64,000 bases of DNA from Mesostigma viride (lineage: Eukaryota; Streptophyta; Mesostigmatophyceae; Mesostigmatales; Mesostigmataceae), in assembly GCA_009746045.1 (NCBI GenBank), contig RPFO01000097.1:495082-559081 (forward strand), in the 5' to 3' direction. Within the stretch, counting starts at the first letter, position 1. Every line of letters starts with the position of its first letter. Under the pieces are notes generated by a model. The model did no database searches and was not told where the DNA came from. It saw only the letters and a program-made list of their open reading frames with translations. Shown in pieces: positions 33,618 to 46,417 of the stretch. A program made the translations under genes and the position numbers.

Positions 33618-34139
33618 AGTTATGGCACTCGTGCAATGGATGCGAACGTGTGTTGGATTATGCAATGGCTGGCATAATATCAACCCATGCAAGCTTGCCA
33701 AGCTGGATTGCATGGGCACGTAGGTTAGGGTAACCTAGCTATCCTGCACTAGTGCTAACCAATGAGATGCTGGCTCCGTCCAGCTAGATCTACTCCAGCT
33801 AGGACTGATACGATGCCCACAGGCACCGACTGCCTAACATCACTACGTGGATGGTCCTGGACCTCCCCTAGGACCTCCGTACAGGCCCTAGCACTGCAAC
33901 CACCTTGTGGTCTGCATCACAGCTCATAAACCCTACCACGTGAATACCCACGTGCGTGTGCCCTACATATCTCAGTGCTAATATCTAGCACCCACGTGCC
34001 CAATATGGCACGTGCGGATCTAAGCCCTAGTAGAGATATGTCCAGTGTACTACACCACCGTCCATGTCCGTATCCCACTTGGGAGACGGGGACAACGCCA
34101 CGTGTACTGATAGTCTAGGCCTGAAGTCCTAGAATAACT
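33618..34139 (-). repeat. Right LTR (5' LTR of the element)
   Basis: 522 bp with the same AGTTAT...ATAACT ends as the left LTR, followed by the AAGAT target duplication at 34140-34144. It contains five CACGTG palindromes (three within about 75 bp), possible G-box promoter sites. Confidence 0.95.
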
Positions 34140-34449
34140 AAGATGACTGACTAGAGCTAGACAGACCTTTTCCGTACGTAGTTTTCCATGTGCGGGTATT
34201 TCCTCGTAAATGGTGGGAGAGCGATTGCAGCAATGGTGAGCACTCACCACTAGACACTCCCGGCTGGCCAGTTAGGCTCCAAACACACTCCCTGATCAAG
34301 CAAGCTGTTTCCAGACCCACTGTCTAGGTCATCTAGTCGCTGCATGGACATCGCGTAAGCCAGCCATACTTTCAATGAACAAGGCTACAAATTTGCATCT
34401 CCATTCATATTCGACGAAATGGCTGACGGAGGTATGGCTGACGGCGGAG

Positions 34450-36300
34450 TTCAGATCTTTTGCATCTGAGCCCCAAATTCGGTCAGACCACTTGCATTCG
34501 ATGCGCTTTTTTGAGACGCACACGCCAGTATAATCGGTTACGGCTGAAACGCAGTATTGCCAAAGTTACGCACGTGACGACTTAAGCAGCTATGACGACC
34601 CCAAAAGCAAAACGGGGTTTGGAAAAGGAGCTTTCCGGCTCCCAGCCCAACCCACTCGCCATCGTCCTTGCCCAGCCGGCTGGGCTCGCAAATCCATCGC
34701 CAGCAAACCCATCACCAAGCGCCTCGCCCGAGCCCAAGAAACCCTGCCACGAACACAAATGGCACAGGTACCTACCTGCATGATTACGACCGCTTTTCTT
34801 TTCAGCACTGGCTAGAGCTGTCCACAGAAGAATGCGCCGAAATAGTGCGTCTCTTGGCACAGGAACGCAAGCTCCATGGGGCCACAGGGCCCATCCCCGA
34901 CGAGAACCTGGAGAGGTTCTTTACCAGGGGAGACCTCAACCACTGCCTCGCCATCCTGTGCAGCTTCTACCAGCTACCTACGGCCAAAATCGCCGCCAAG
35001 ATCCGCGCCCCAGCCCAGCCTGCGCGGCCGACAGCCACATGATTCGGCTTCCTCCCTCTGCAAGGATGACATCCGAGCAGTGCTGGAGGAGCACGTGACC
35101 TGGCCGTCGGCCGAGAAGCTGACCTCGCTGAACACGACGCTCAACACGGTGGAGGCCCGGGTCTCCAATGTGGAAACCAAGGTACGTCGTCCACAAGCTC
35201 CAACCCCAGTTCACGGCGCTGCACACCGCGGCGCAGGCATCTGAGACGCACGCTGCACTTGCCTCTCGCCTCAACCACTGAGGTGGAGGGCAAGTGCGGC
35301 GTGCTCATGAAGAAGCTTGAAGCCATCACCGCTCACACCGAGGCCCTGGCCTCACAGGTCCCCAAGATAGCGGAGCAGACGGCAACCATTGCATCCCAGC
35401 CACCCCGGCTGGATGCTGGCGACCTCCCGCCCCGGCCTCTCCTATGCGGACCTGCTGCGGTCAGCGACCGCCTCCACCACCGACGCCATCGCCACGAAGC
35501 TCCAGGAGCTGGAGGACCACCCCCAGCCCAACCAACGGGAGGCCTGCACCGACCGCGCTCGCCACGAGTGCCGAGTGGTGCAGCGTCGTTTCCCCCAGAA
35601 GCCAGGTGAGACGTCAACCTCCCTTGCCGACGAGCTCAAGGACCAGCTCCTTACCCTCATGGGCCTGGTAGGTGAGGTAGAACTGCGTGGGTGCCACCGC
35701 CTTCCCCACTCACGGGACATGCAAGGCGGCTCCCCCACCAGTTCTGCTCACCTTCGATCCCCTCGATCCCGTGAGGACAAGCAGCGGTTCCTCTCTCGTC
35801 ACAAGCGTTTGCACGACCTCACCTGGACGCTGGACGACGACCTGACCCCCGCTCAGCAGCAGCAGCGACGCGACCTGTGGCCGCAGTACCTCCGTCCTCC
35901 GCCACAAGCAGGACCCCCAGAAGCCCAACTGCCCAAGGTGTACTGGAGGGACGGGGACCTGATGATCAACCACAAGATGTGGACGCCCCCCGCGGGCTAG
36001 ACTAGCTGATTGCCCTAGCTTGTATCCATTGTTGGTAGTCACTGCCGCCATGGTAGCCATGCTTAGAACATTTGCCTAGCCGTGCCAACATACCTAGTCA
36101 CGTGCACCGCTAACGCACGGTACACAACCAGCCATGTACCCTTAGCTTAGTCCTTGTTGTTGTACAGCCATGCTACGTCTTGGCTACTCGCCCACGCTCC
36201 TTGTTATGCCATGCTCACATGGGTGTTATTGCACCCACAGATTGCCGGATCGTTACTAGCGTGTCCGTTTAGCTAACGTGCCCGAATGCAGCTGTGGCAT
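34450..36300 (+). mobile_element. L1-type LINE remnant carrying ORF1 only (plus)
   Basis: The 5' part (34500-34590: TTTTTTGAGACGCACACGCC, ATAATCGG, GTATTGCCAAAGTTACGCAC) resembles the 5' UTRs of the elements at 25700-25835 and 55220-55300. ORF1 follows, then about 300 nt of non-coding sequence, where the (TTAA)n tail of an oppositely oriented LINE copy begins (36301). No ORF2 follows on this strand, so the element was truncated or interrupted by the later insertion. Confidence 0.65.
34592..36000 (+). pseudogene. L1-type LINE ORF1 protein, frameshifted
   Basis: Starts ATG at 34592 (MTTPKAKRGLEKELSGSQPN), then in other frames DYDRFSFQHWLELSTEECAE, a coiled-coil segment (KLTSLNTTLNTVEARVSNVE), HTEALASQVPKIAEQTATIA, and GLSYADLLRSATASTTDAIA. 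The C-terminal part from ~35440 is open to the stop at 36000 and has the L1-ORF1 layout: an RRM-like segment (RRFPQKPGETSTSLADELKD), DLTWTLDDDLTPAQQQQRRD, and VYWRDGDLMINHKMW. ORF1 proteins bind LINE RNA and act as nucleic-acid chaperones. At least three frame changes (near 34760, 35190-35270, 35430) mark it as a decayed copy or one with sequence errors. Confidence 0.7.
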
Positions 36301-37106
36301 TAATTAATTAATTAGTTAGACTCGTGCTCCCGTTGGGGAGTCACGGAGCATTAACCCCGATGGATGGATGGATGGGTGCAAACATGCCGTCCTACCGGTC
36401 TAATCTATCTACATCAGCTACCTACGACATCTATCTAACATGCAGCATTCTAACTACAACATCTATCTAGGCAGCCTCACGCTGCCCTAGGGGAGTTGGC
36501 TGGCCGGTGCCTCCCACGGGTTTGCACACGCGCGGGCGCTTCCCCACAGGGGGGGGGCTCGTTGTCCTCTATGACCTGGGCCCACTTGGCCTTGTCCATC
36601 ATCTTCGTCCAAATCACGGAGAGGCCTAGGCCCCCCATGTCTTCTACTAGCTGTTCTTTGAAGGTGCCGGCCTTGCGGCGTCTAACATCACTGGGCCCGG
36701 CCCACGTCAGGAGGTGCCGGCCAGGCAGTCAGAGCTGGTCGCAGACCTGCGGGGGGGCCACGTGAGGTGTCTACCTGGTTGGTGCGAGCTAAGTGCCCTA
36801 CTAGTAGCTGCAGGCGCCGCTGCTTAATGGTGCTGGTGATATATGGCATGCCCTGGTACAGGTCCTCGTTGCGGACATGAGCAGCATATCAGTCCTACTC
36901 TGAAAATGGAACGCAGCATGCTGGTGACCGCGCCGTCCAGCTTGCGGGCCAGGTCGGCGGTGAGGGTCCACGTCTCGGCCCCATACGTGAGAACAGGAAG
37001 GACGAGGACCTTGAACAGGTCCTGTTTCTCGATCTTGCCCGGGTGGTGGCAGGGGCTTGCGCCACAGGGCCCGGTACTGGCGTAAAGCGTGCCAGGCGAG
37101 GGAGAT
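36301..37106 (-). mobile_element. 5'-truncated LINE copy (minus), tandem with the next one
   Basis: The copy is nearly identical to 37107-37905: same (TTAA)n tail, CTCCC-GTTG-GGGAG hairpin, GGATGGATGGATGGGTGC block, and the end of ORF2 (CTTGCCCCATACGTGAGAAC on the plus strand, encoding LPVLTYGAETWTLTADLA). It is cut off 5' at about 37103, exactly where the tail of the neighbouring copy begins, leaving ~800 bp. Confidence 0.85.
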
Positions 37107-37258
37107 TAATTAATTAATTAATTAGACTCGTGCCCCCGTTGGGGAGTCACGGAGCATTAACCGGGCCGATGGATGGATGGATGGGTGCAAACATGCAGTC
37201 CTACCGGTCTAATCTATCTACATCGGCTACCTACGACATCTATCTAACATGCAGCATT

Positions 37259-40190
37259 CTAACTACAACATCTATCTAGACAGCCGCACGCTGCCCTAGG
37301 GGAGCTGGCTGGCCGGTGCCTCCCACGGGATTGCACACGCGGGCGCTTCCCCACTGGGGGGGGCTCGTTGTCCTCTATGACCTGGGCCCACTTGGCCTTG
37401 TCCATCATCTTCGTCCAAATCACAGAGAGGCCTAGGCTTCCCATGTCCTCTACTAGCTGTTCTTTGAAGGTGCGGGCCTTGCGGCGTCTAACATCACTGG
37501 GCCCGGCCCACGTCAGGAGGTGCCGGCCAGGCTGGGCTGGTCGCAGTCCTGCGGGGGGCCACGTGAGGTGTCTACCTGGTTGGTGCGAGCTAAGTGCCCT
37601 ACTAGCTGCAGGCGTCGTTGCTTAATGGTGCTGGTGATATAGGGCATGCCCTGGTACAGGTCCTCGTTGCGGACATGAGCAGCATATCAGTCCTACTCTG
37701 AAAATGGAACGCAGCATGCTGGTGACCGCGCCGTCCAGCTTGCGGGCCAGGTCGGCGGTGAGGGTCCACGTCTCGGCCCCATACGTGAGAACAGGAAGGA
37801 CGAGGACCTTGAACAGGTCCTGTTTCTCGATCTTGCCCGGGTGGTGGCAGGGGCTTGCGCCACAGGGCCCGGTACTGGCGTAAAGCGTGCCAGGCGAGGG
37901 AGATGCGATGGTCCACATCAACCTCGCAGCTGGGGAGCAGGCTGCCCAGCAGCTTAACGCGGTCCCGATACAGGACTCGAGAGCCGTCTAGGAGATTATT
38001 AGAGGGGCGGCGGTGAGTTGGTGAGCCCAACCGCCAGGGCCTCTGTCTTCTTGCTGACCTCAAGCCCCACTGCACGGGCCTCGAGAGCCAGGCAGTCAAG
38101 CCATGTCTGCACGTGCCCAGTGTCCTCGAAGAGGGTGGTGTCGTCTGCGTAGATGATGTCTGCCAGCCGAATCTCCGTGTCCGCACCGCCATGCCAGAAT
38201 TTGATAGCAACCAGGTTGAAGGCGTTGCAGTTCCTCCACCAGTCGGCGAGTATAGCGAAGAGCGCCTGTACTGTGTTGCGACCTGAACGGAAGCCGTGCT
38301 GAGTCTCGCTAAGGTGACCGTCCAGGGCCGTGCGCAGGCGGTTCAGGATGAGCCGCATAAGAAGCTTGAGGGGGGCACTTTGAATGCACACCCCTCTGTA
38401 GTTGCCGGGGTCGGCAGGCGACCCCTTGTTCTTGTACAGCATTGTGCGAAAACTGTGTTGCCAGGCCGCTGGAGGTGGTTGCGACGACAGCAGAAGGCGG
38501 TTGCAGATGTCCCGGAAGAGCAGCATAACACCTGTGTCCTCGAATTCGGCTGCAAGTTTTACAACTGCGGCAGGAATCTCGTCAGAGCCGGTGGCTGCGT
38601 CATAACGCAGGCGCTGGACCGCCTCCGTGACCTCGCGAGAGGTGAAAGGAGGCATGTCAGACGGGTCGCCAAGTGGGCCGACCAGCGGGGGGACTAGGTA
38701 GTCCGCCGCTGACCTAGGCGGGGCCGGGGGCCCAGCGGGGCCGGCCAGGGCGGCCGGGCGGGCGGCGGCGGCTGGGAGCAGGGGTGGGGGCGGCGCAGCT
38801 GTCCCCACGACCTCGGCCGTGGCCGTGGCCCAGGTACGAAGCCGCTTGGCTGGGGCGCCGGGGACGTCGTGGCGGTGGGGCCGGCCGAGGCCGTCCGGGT
38901 GCCCGAGGCGCTTGTACCAGAACCAGGCCCCCTTGCCGTCGTGCTTCTGCTGGCAGCTGCGCAGGTCCTTGACCATCTGCTGAGCATCTGCCTTCTCAGC
39001 CTGCTCGTAGGCGGCCCTCAGAGCTGCTTGCAGCCCAGGTTTGGCGATCGGATCTCTGTTGCGGCGGAGCATCTGCCTGGCGGCGACCACTGTCGGTGCG
39101 TGACGGTGGACAGCAAGCTGCCGGCGCGGAGGCAAGGTGCATGGGGAGGGTGCGGGCAGCCAGGCGATACTTGGCAGCGACACCACGGAGGATCACTGAA
39201 ATATCACCCGGCGGCGGAATGGCGTGTAACTGCTGTCGGCTGCCCCGGGCGTCGAATACGGCCAGGAAATCATCCCTGTGCGACATAGCGGCCTGCTCTG
39301 CTGCTGACATCTTGTCGGCATCCTTCAGCACAATCCGGAGCACCTTCAGATCTGGCTGAGGCGCCAGCTGTCGCGACCGGAGCAATCTGATGCGAGCGAG
39401 CACGAGACGATGATCAGATTCTACCGTGCTGACAGAATCTTGCAGGACGCGACCATCGACAACTGAGGGGCGCTGAGCCCGACGTAGGCAGACATAGTCA
39501 AGGCACACCACCCGATCCGACGGCCCAAAAAAGGTGGCCAGCTGCTCAGCGGGGCGTGCGAAAGAAGCATTGCATGCAACCAGCGCAGATTCTGCCAGCA
39601 GATTCGCAAATAAAGGCGTGTTACCGTTGGCTGTCGTGTTGGTTGGGGAATACTGAGCGCCCCCAGTGCCAACTGGCAGCGTGGCGTTGGCGTCGAGCAG
39701 CATAACCAGGAAGTGCCGAGCTGGGATGTTGGCCTCCTCCTCCTTGAGGGCGTCGAAGAAGGCCTCACGTTCCGCCTGAGCTCGACCCGCATGTGGTGCA
39801 TATCCCACGATAACGGTTAGCGTGTGGTGTGAATGGCCCTCAGTGGCCGAAAAAGTGGCCACTAGCACACGCGGGGACCGCAGCACGATGGACTGGAGCT
39901 GCTCTGATGCTGCCGGCGAGCACAAGAGGCCCACACCACCTTGGCCCGGCGCGTCGCCGCCACCATAGTGGAACCGCCAGCCTGCACGCAGGTCGTCGAC
40001 CAGCAGACCGTTGACCGCGTGCTGAGGGTCAACGGTGCGTCGGTGCTCCTGGACTCCAAGAACAGCGATCTTGTTGTCGGCGCACAGGGCGATCAGCTCG
40101 TCGACGCGTTGGCGTGCTGGGGTGCCGCCGCTCGTAGAAGGATCTGCAGGGAGGGTGCGCACGTTAAAACTTGCAATACCAAGAATGGGC
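37259..40190 (-). pseudogene. LINE ORF2: endonuclease-reverse transcriptase with deleted RT core
   Basis: AP-type endonuclease: ILGIASFNVRTLPAD, KIAVLGVQEHRR (catalytic Glu), VMLLDANATLPVG, and ESDHRLVLARI (SDH motif). In the next frame the RT follows: REVTEAVQRLRYDAATGSDE, MLYKNKGSPADPGNYRGVCI, LNRLRTALDGHLSETQHGFR, then an abrupt jump to FWHGGADTEIRLADIIYADD (motif C). Motif A, with its catalytic Asp, and the QGCVLSP motif B are missing; they are present in the fragment at 42126-42685. The C-terminal part has DLFKVLVLPVLTYGAETWTL, a common LINE thumb-region motif, and MMDKAKWAQVIEDNEPPPVG near the end. Frame changes near 39150, 38000 and 37600. The protein would nick target DNA and copy the element RNA there. 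Confidence 0.85.
38170..38230 (-). other. Internal deletion junction in the LINE reverse transcriptase
   Basis: Sense-strand sequence encoding NAFNLVA runs directly into IKFWHGGADTEIR. Comparison with 42430-42600 shows that the block coding for KGVWQGCVLSPYLFIIVVEY and its surroundings is absent here. The ORF stays open across the junction. Confidence 0.7.
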
Positions 40191-40584
40191 CGTTGCCCTA
40201 TTAGCGGGGGGGTGGGGGTGGGGGTGGGGGTGGAGAAGGGTAGTGCTGGAGGTGGGGGTGGGGGTGGGGGGGGGGAGGGGAGGGTGGCGATTGGGGTTAA
40301 TGCTTGTCAACGCATGGAGGCTTTCTTTCAGGACGGATATGCGTCGTCTCCGTCCTGGCTGGGGTCGCCGGCGTGTCGACTGGGCCTCATCCCGCTCAAG
40401 GCGGGCTAGGAGGCGTGTGAGGCTGGTAAATTGGCGGGAAGGTTGACCGTGGCGTGCCTGGCGACCTTGCATCCTGATCATGCTCGCACGGTGCGACATG
40501 AGGATGGAAAGGGGCTTGTTTATAAAGGCTGTGCCCAAAGCCTATTGTACCGCGAGGCCGCGAGGGTGTGCCCTTACCGGGCGC

Positions 40585-41911
40585 CATCCATACCCGGGAC
40601 GTGCGTAGACGATGATGACGCAGCTGGGGCGGGCCTGGTACGGCCCGACTTGTGCCGCTTGTTAGGAGCCTGCGCCTCCGTGCGCTGGCCGTTGATGAAT
40701 AGCACGGGGGTGTCGTGGACGAGGCGGACGTAGACCTTCTGGCCTCATTCCTGGCCTTGATCGCCACGTCGCTGCCCAGCAGACCATTCTTGATGACTAG
40801 CTGGGCCGGTGAGAGGAGGTCGTCGAGGCTCGGCGCGTTTCTCCCGCCTAGGAGCTTGCGGGCCTGGAGTACCTTCACCTTGCTGGCCACATTCGCAAAG
40901 GTCACCCGGATGGGGCCAGGCTGGCCCGCCATCCAGGCTGCCGACTCAATGCGGATGCGTTCGTTGCCCAGTTGCAGCCGGCCCACGATGAGGCTGTGGT
41001 ACAGGCGTTGCGCTAGCATCAGGTCCGTTTCAGGCTGCTGCGCGACCTGGAAATACCGGACCACTATACTGCGTGAGCGCAGGTCCTCCTCGATAGCAGT
41101 CTTGTGGGCTGCAGCCCCCCTGCGTGCGGCATCCTCCATCAGGTTGGCAATGTCCGTCTGTTTACCATGTTAGCGTAGCTGGTGGCCGGTGCGGGGCGGC
41201 TGGTGGGGCGGGCTGGTCAGGGCGGCCTTGACCTCGGCAATGCTGGAGTGGAGCTCAGCAGTGTCTTGACGGATAGCGGTGGACAAGGCGCCGAGTTGGG
41301 CAGCCATGTCTGCGACTTTCTTATTGAGCTTGTGCAGGTCTGCTTCCGGGGAAGCATCGGGGGTGTTGGCGGTGCCGTGCTCGGCGTCCTCGAAAGCGGC
41401 AAAGAGTGCCCGGAGGCAAGGGGCCTGCGCGTGGCTCAAGAAAACAGAAAGTCGAAGCTGTGGCTCGTCCAATTCGTCGAGCTCGTCCACTGGAATGGTC
41501 CCGCCAGACCTGCTAGGAAAATATATCTCCTTGCCGTTGGCGTGCAGGTGGCACAGGATAGCCTGCGCCTGCTCGGCGGTAAGCGAAAAGAACCGGTGCT
41601 CGTCGACAACCTGGCCAGGCATGAAGGATGCTGGGTCGAACTCAGCGTCGTCGGTAGCGTCGTCGATCGGTGGCGTCGTCAATGGGGGTGTCCTCGCTGG
41701 GTTTAGAAGACGATGGCGGAGGGATCTGGCGATCCATCTCGTCGGCGGGGGTGACGCAAAGCCGCTTGGAGGAGGCGGTAATGGCTGCCTCGCTGGCCGG
41801 GGGCTGCGTCGCAATGGTTTCCGCATCTGCAATTAGTTGCGTAATCGTGTTGGGCGCTGAAGCCTCCCCCTCGGAGAGAGTATGGGAGGTGGTTGACGGA
41901 GTTTCTGCCAT
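40585..41911 (-). pseudogene. LINE ORF1 protein, frameshifted
   Basis: Starts MAETPSTTSHTLSEGEASAP; a one-base frame change near 41660 (within a locally duplicated GATCGGTGGCGTCGTC-like stretch) leads to FMPGQVVDEHRFFSLTAEQA, a coiled coil (ADLHKLNKKVADMAAQLGAL) and a stop at 41170. Coding resumes with EEDLRSRSIVVRYFQVAQQP, IRVTFANVASKVKVLQARKL, and, after another frame change near 40745, KVYVRLVHDTPVLFINGQR. This is the RRM-plus-C-terminal-domain layout of L1-type ORF1 proteins and parallels the ORF1 at 34592. Confidence 0.7.
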
Positions 41912-42125
41912 AGCTGGTTCCGGGAAAATACGAACCCTGCCTGTGCTGCGTTTTTTGATATTGCGCTAAATCTTGGGCGATGGCGGCTGAAAATTATATC
42001 ATCGTGTTCGTCATCAAAAGGCGCAATCACTGCAATTTACCCGACCAAATTTCATGCCCGGATGTAAAAGTTATGAGCATTCTCGGCATCCGTAGCTCGC
42101 CACACCGTAAACCGTGGCATCATTT

Positions 42126-42760
42126 ACCGTGCTCAGAACCTGTGCGAGGGAGATGCGATGGTCCACATCAACCTCGCAGCTGGGGAGCAGGCTGCCCAGC
42201 AGCTTGACGCGGTCCCGATACAGGACTCGAGAGCCGTCGAGGAGATAGAGGGGTGGCGGTGAGTGGGTGAGCCCAACCGCCAGGGCCTCTGTCTTCTTGC
42301 TGACCTCAAGCCCCACTGCACGGGCCTCGAGAGCCAGGCAGTCAAGCCATGTCTGCACGTGCCCAGTGTCCTCGAAGAGGGTGGTGTCGTCTGCGTAGAT
42401 GATGTCTGCCAGCCGAATCTCAGTGTCCGCTCCGCCATGCCAATATTTGTTAGCGACCTGCACCCCTGGTTCCCTACCCACGATGCGGGCAAATCGCTTG
42501 CGCGCCTGAATCATTACGTATTCGACCACAATAATGAACAGGTAGGGCGACAGCACGCAGCCCTGCCACACACCCTTCTGTAAAGGGCACGGGGGCGTGG
42601 TCCCGTAAGAAGTGCGCACTGAAGTGGTGGCATGCCTTTGGCATGAAGGAGACTGGGGGTCTCTGCCCTTTCTCCTGTTGTGCACACACAGGGATTAAAA
42701 GCACTTCGGTGCTCCGTGACTCCCCAACGGGAGCACGAGTTTAATTAATTAATTAATTCA
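42126..42760. mobile_element. LINE fragment with inverted 5' part (twin-priming structure)
   Basis: 42126-42685 is a minus-strand piece of ORF2 including the RT motifs missing from the neighbouring copy (QGCVLSPYLFIIV, IRLADIIYADDTTLFEDTG). It is joined at about 42690 to a plus-strand 3' end: GCTCCGTGA, hairpin CTCCC-CAAC-GGGAG (42719-42732), CACGAGT, (TTAA)n tail to 42759. A 5' part inverted against a 3' part is the product expected from twin priming. Confidence 0.75.
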
Positions 42761-42985
42761 TATTCATCATCCTGAACGAGTCGAAAAGTACGCGGAAAAG
42801 ATAACGACAGGCTCAAGCTACCATTGTCTGGATTCTCCTTATTTCTGGCCTGCGCTGGCTGCATGTCTCCTTGATACAGACAAGATAGCGCCACGCGGCG
42901 CTTCGATCCGGCCACCGTGTAATTCAGGCCTTTCCAGTTTCCGGTGTTGCGAACCAGACGTTTGTATGGGTGTAACAATTCCTTC

Positions 42986-43322
42986 AATAAGTGAGACAAC
43001 TATTAGTCATGGCCCATAGAAGTCCAGGAATGATTGTCTCACTAGTAATAATTATCTCTCTTGCCGGTCATGTTGGGGGGCATAAACAGCTAGGAAGGGA
43101 AAGAAACCCCTGCCTTCTTGACTGCCTAAGTAGTTATTCATCTCCAAAGCATCTTGTTCACAATCACATCCCTGAAAGCCACCTATTGAGCCTTCGATCC
43201 AACCTACCCGCCCTGGGCACCCCGAAAAACCTGGTTGTGATTGAAGCAACGCTGGCAGGCACCTCAAATGCATTCCGGGGAATTTCGACCATAGAGCGAA
43301 CTAAGGCCTAATCTCACTTATT
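42986..43322. mobile_element. Small element with 11-bp inverted ends (AATAAGTGAGA)
   Basis: The left end AATAAGTGAGACAACTAT and right end TCTCACTTATT are inverted over 11 bp, 337 bp apart. A related internal end (ATTGTCTCACTAGTAATAAT, 43033-43052) makes a 65-bp foldback at the left. Similar ends occur at 22333-22348 (TAAGTGAGACAACTATGCC) and 55080-55097 (TAGTTGTCTCACTTA). No transposase recognised; the ORFs on either strand have no known motif. Confidence 0.5.
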
Positions 43323-43420
43323 ACACTATATCTTTGTCTATTTGATCGACCGTGGGGCTACTTGATGGACGTCACTTAACAATATTACAGTAACTATCTG
43401 TTAACATTGTTACGATCCGT

Positions 43421-46417
<2,997 letters not shown>

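Larger units (their letters stand above)
26391..34139 (-). mobile_element. LTR retrotransposon, copia-type RT, with unusual domain order (minus strand)
   Basis: 7.75-kb element bounded by near-identical LTRs and a 5-bp target duplication (AAGAT). Read on the minus strand: 5' LTR (34139-33618), a short leader with a perfect hairpin, Gag with a Gln-rich tract and a zinc knuckle (from 33568), integrase (~30600-29780), an aspartic-protease-like domain (~29330-29040), copia-like reverse transcriptase (~28900-27950), RNase H (to 27287), a purine-rich tract (26935-26912), 3' LTR (26911-26391). The canonical copia order is Gag-PR-INT-RT-RH. Here the only protease-like DTxA motif lies between INT and RT. 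The coding region is broken by several frame changes although the LTRs differ at only about four positions, so the insertion is recent but this copy cannot make one continuous polyprotein without frameshifting. Confidence 0.9.
37107..42120 (-). mobile_element. L1-type LINE, nearly full length (minus)
   Basis: From right to left on the plus map: 5' UTR (about 42120-41912), ORF1 (41911 to about 40585), a C/G-run spacer, ORF2 with endonuclease and reverse transcriptase (about 40190-37260), 3' UTR with GATGGATGGATGG, a hairpin, and a (TTAA)n tail at 37107-37124. Both ORFs are broken and the RT core has an internal deletion, so the copy is inactive. Confidence 0.85.

Noticed and set aside
43052-43311. 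Transposase fragment in the small inverted-end element
   Set aside because: No DDE or other transposase motif could be recognised in any frame.
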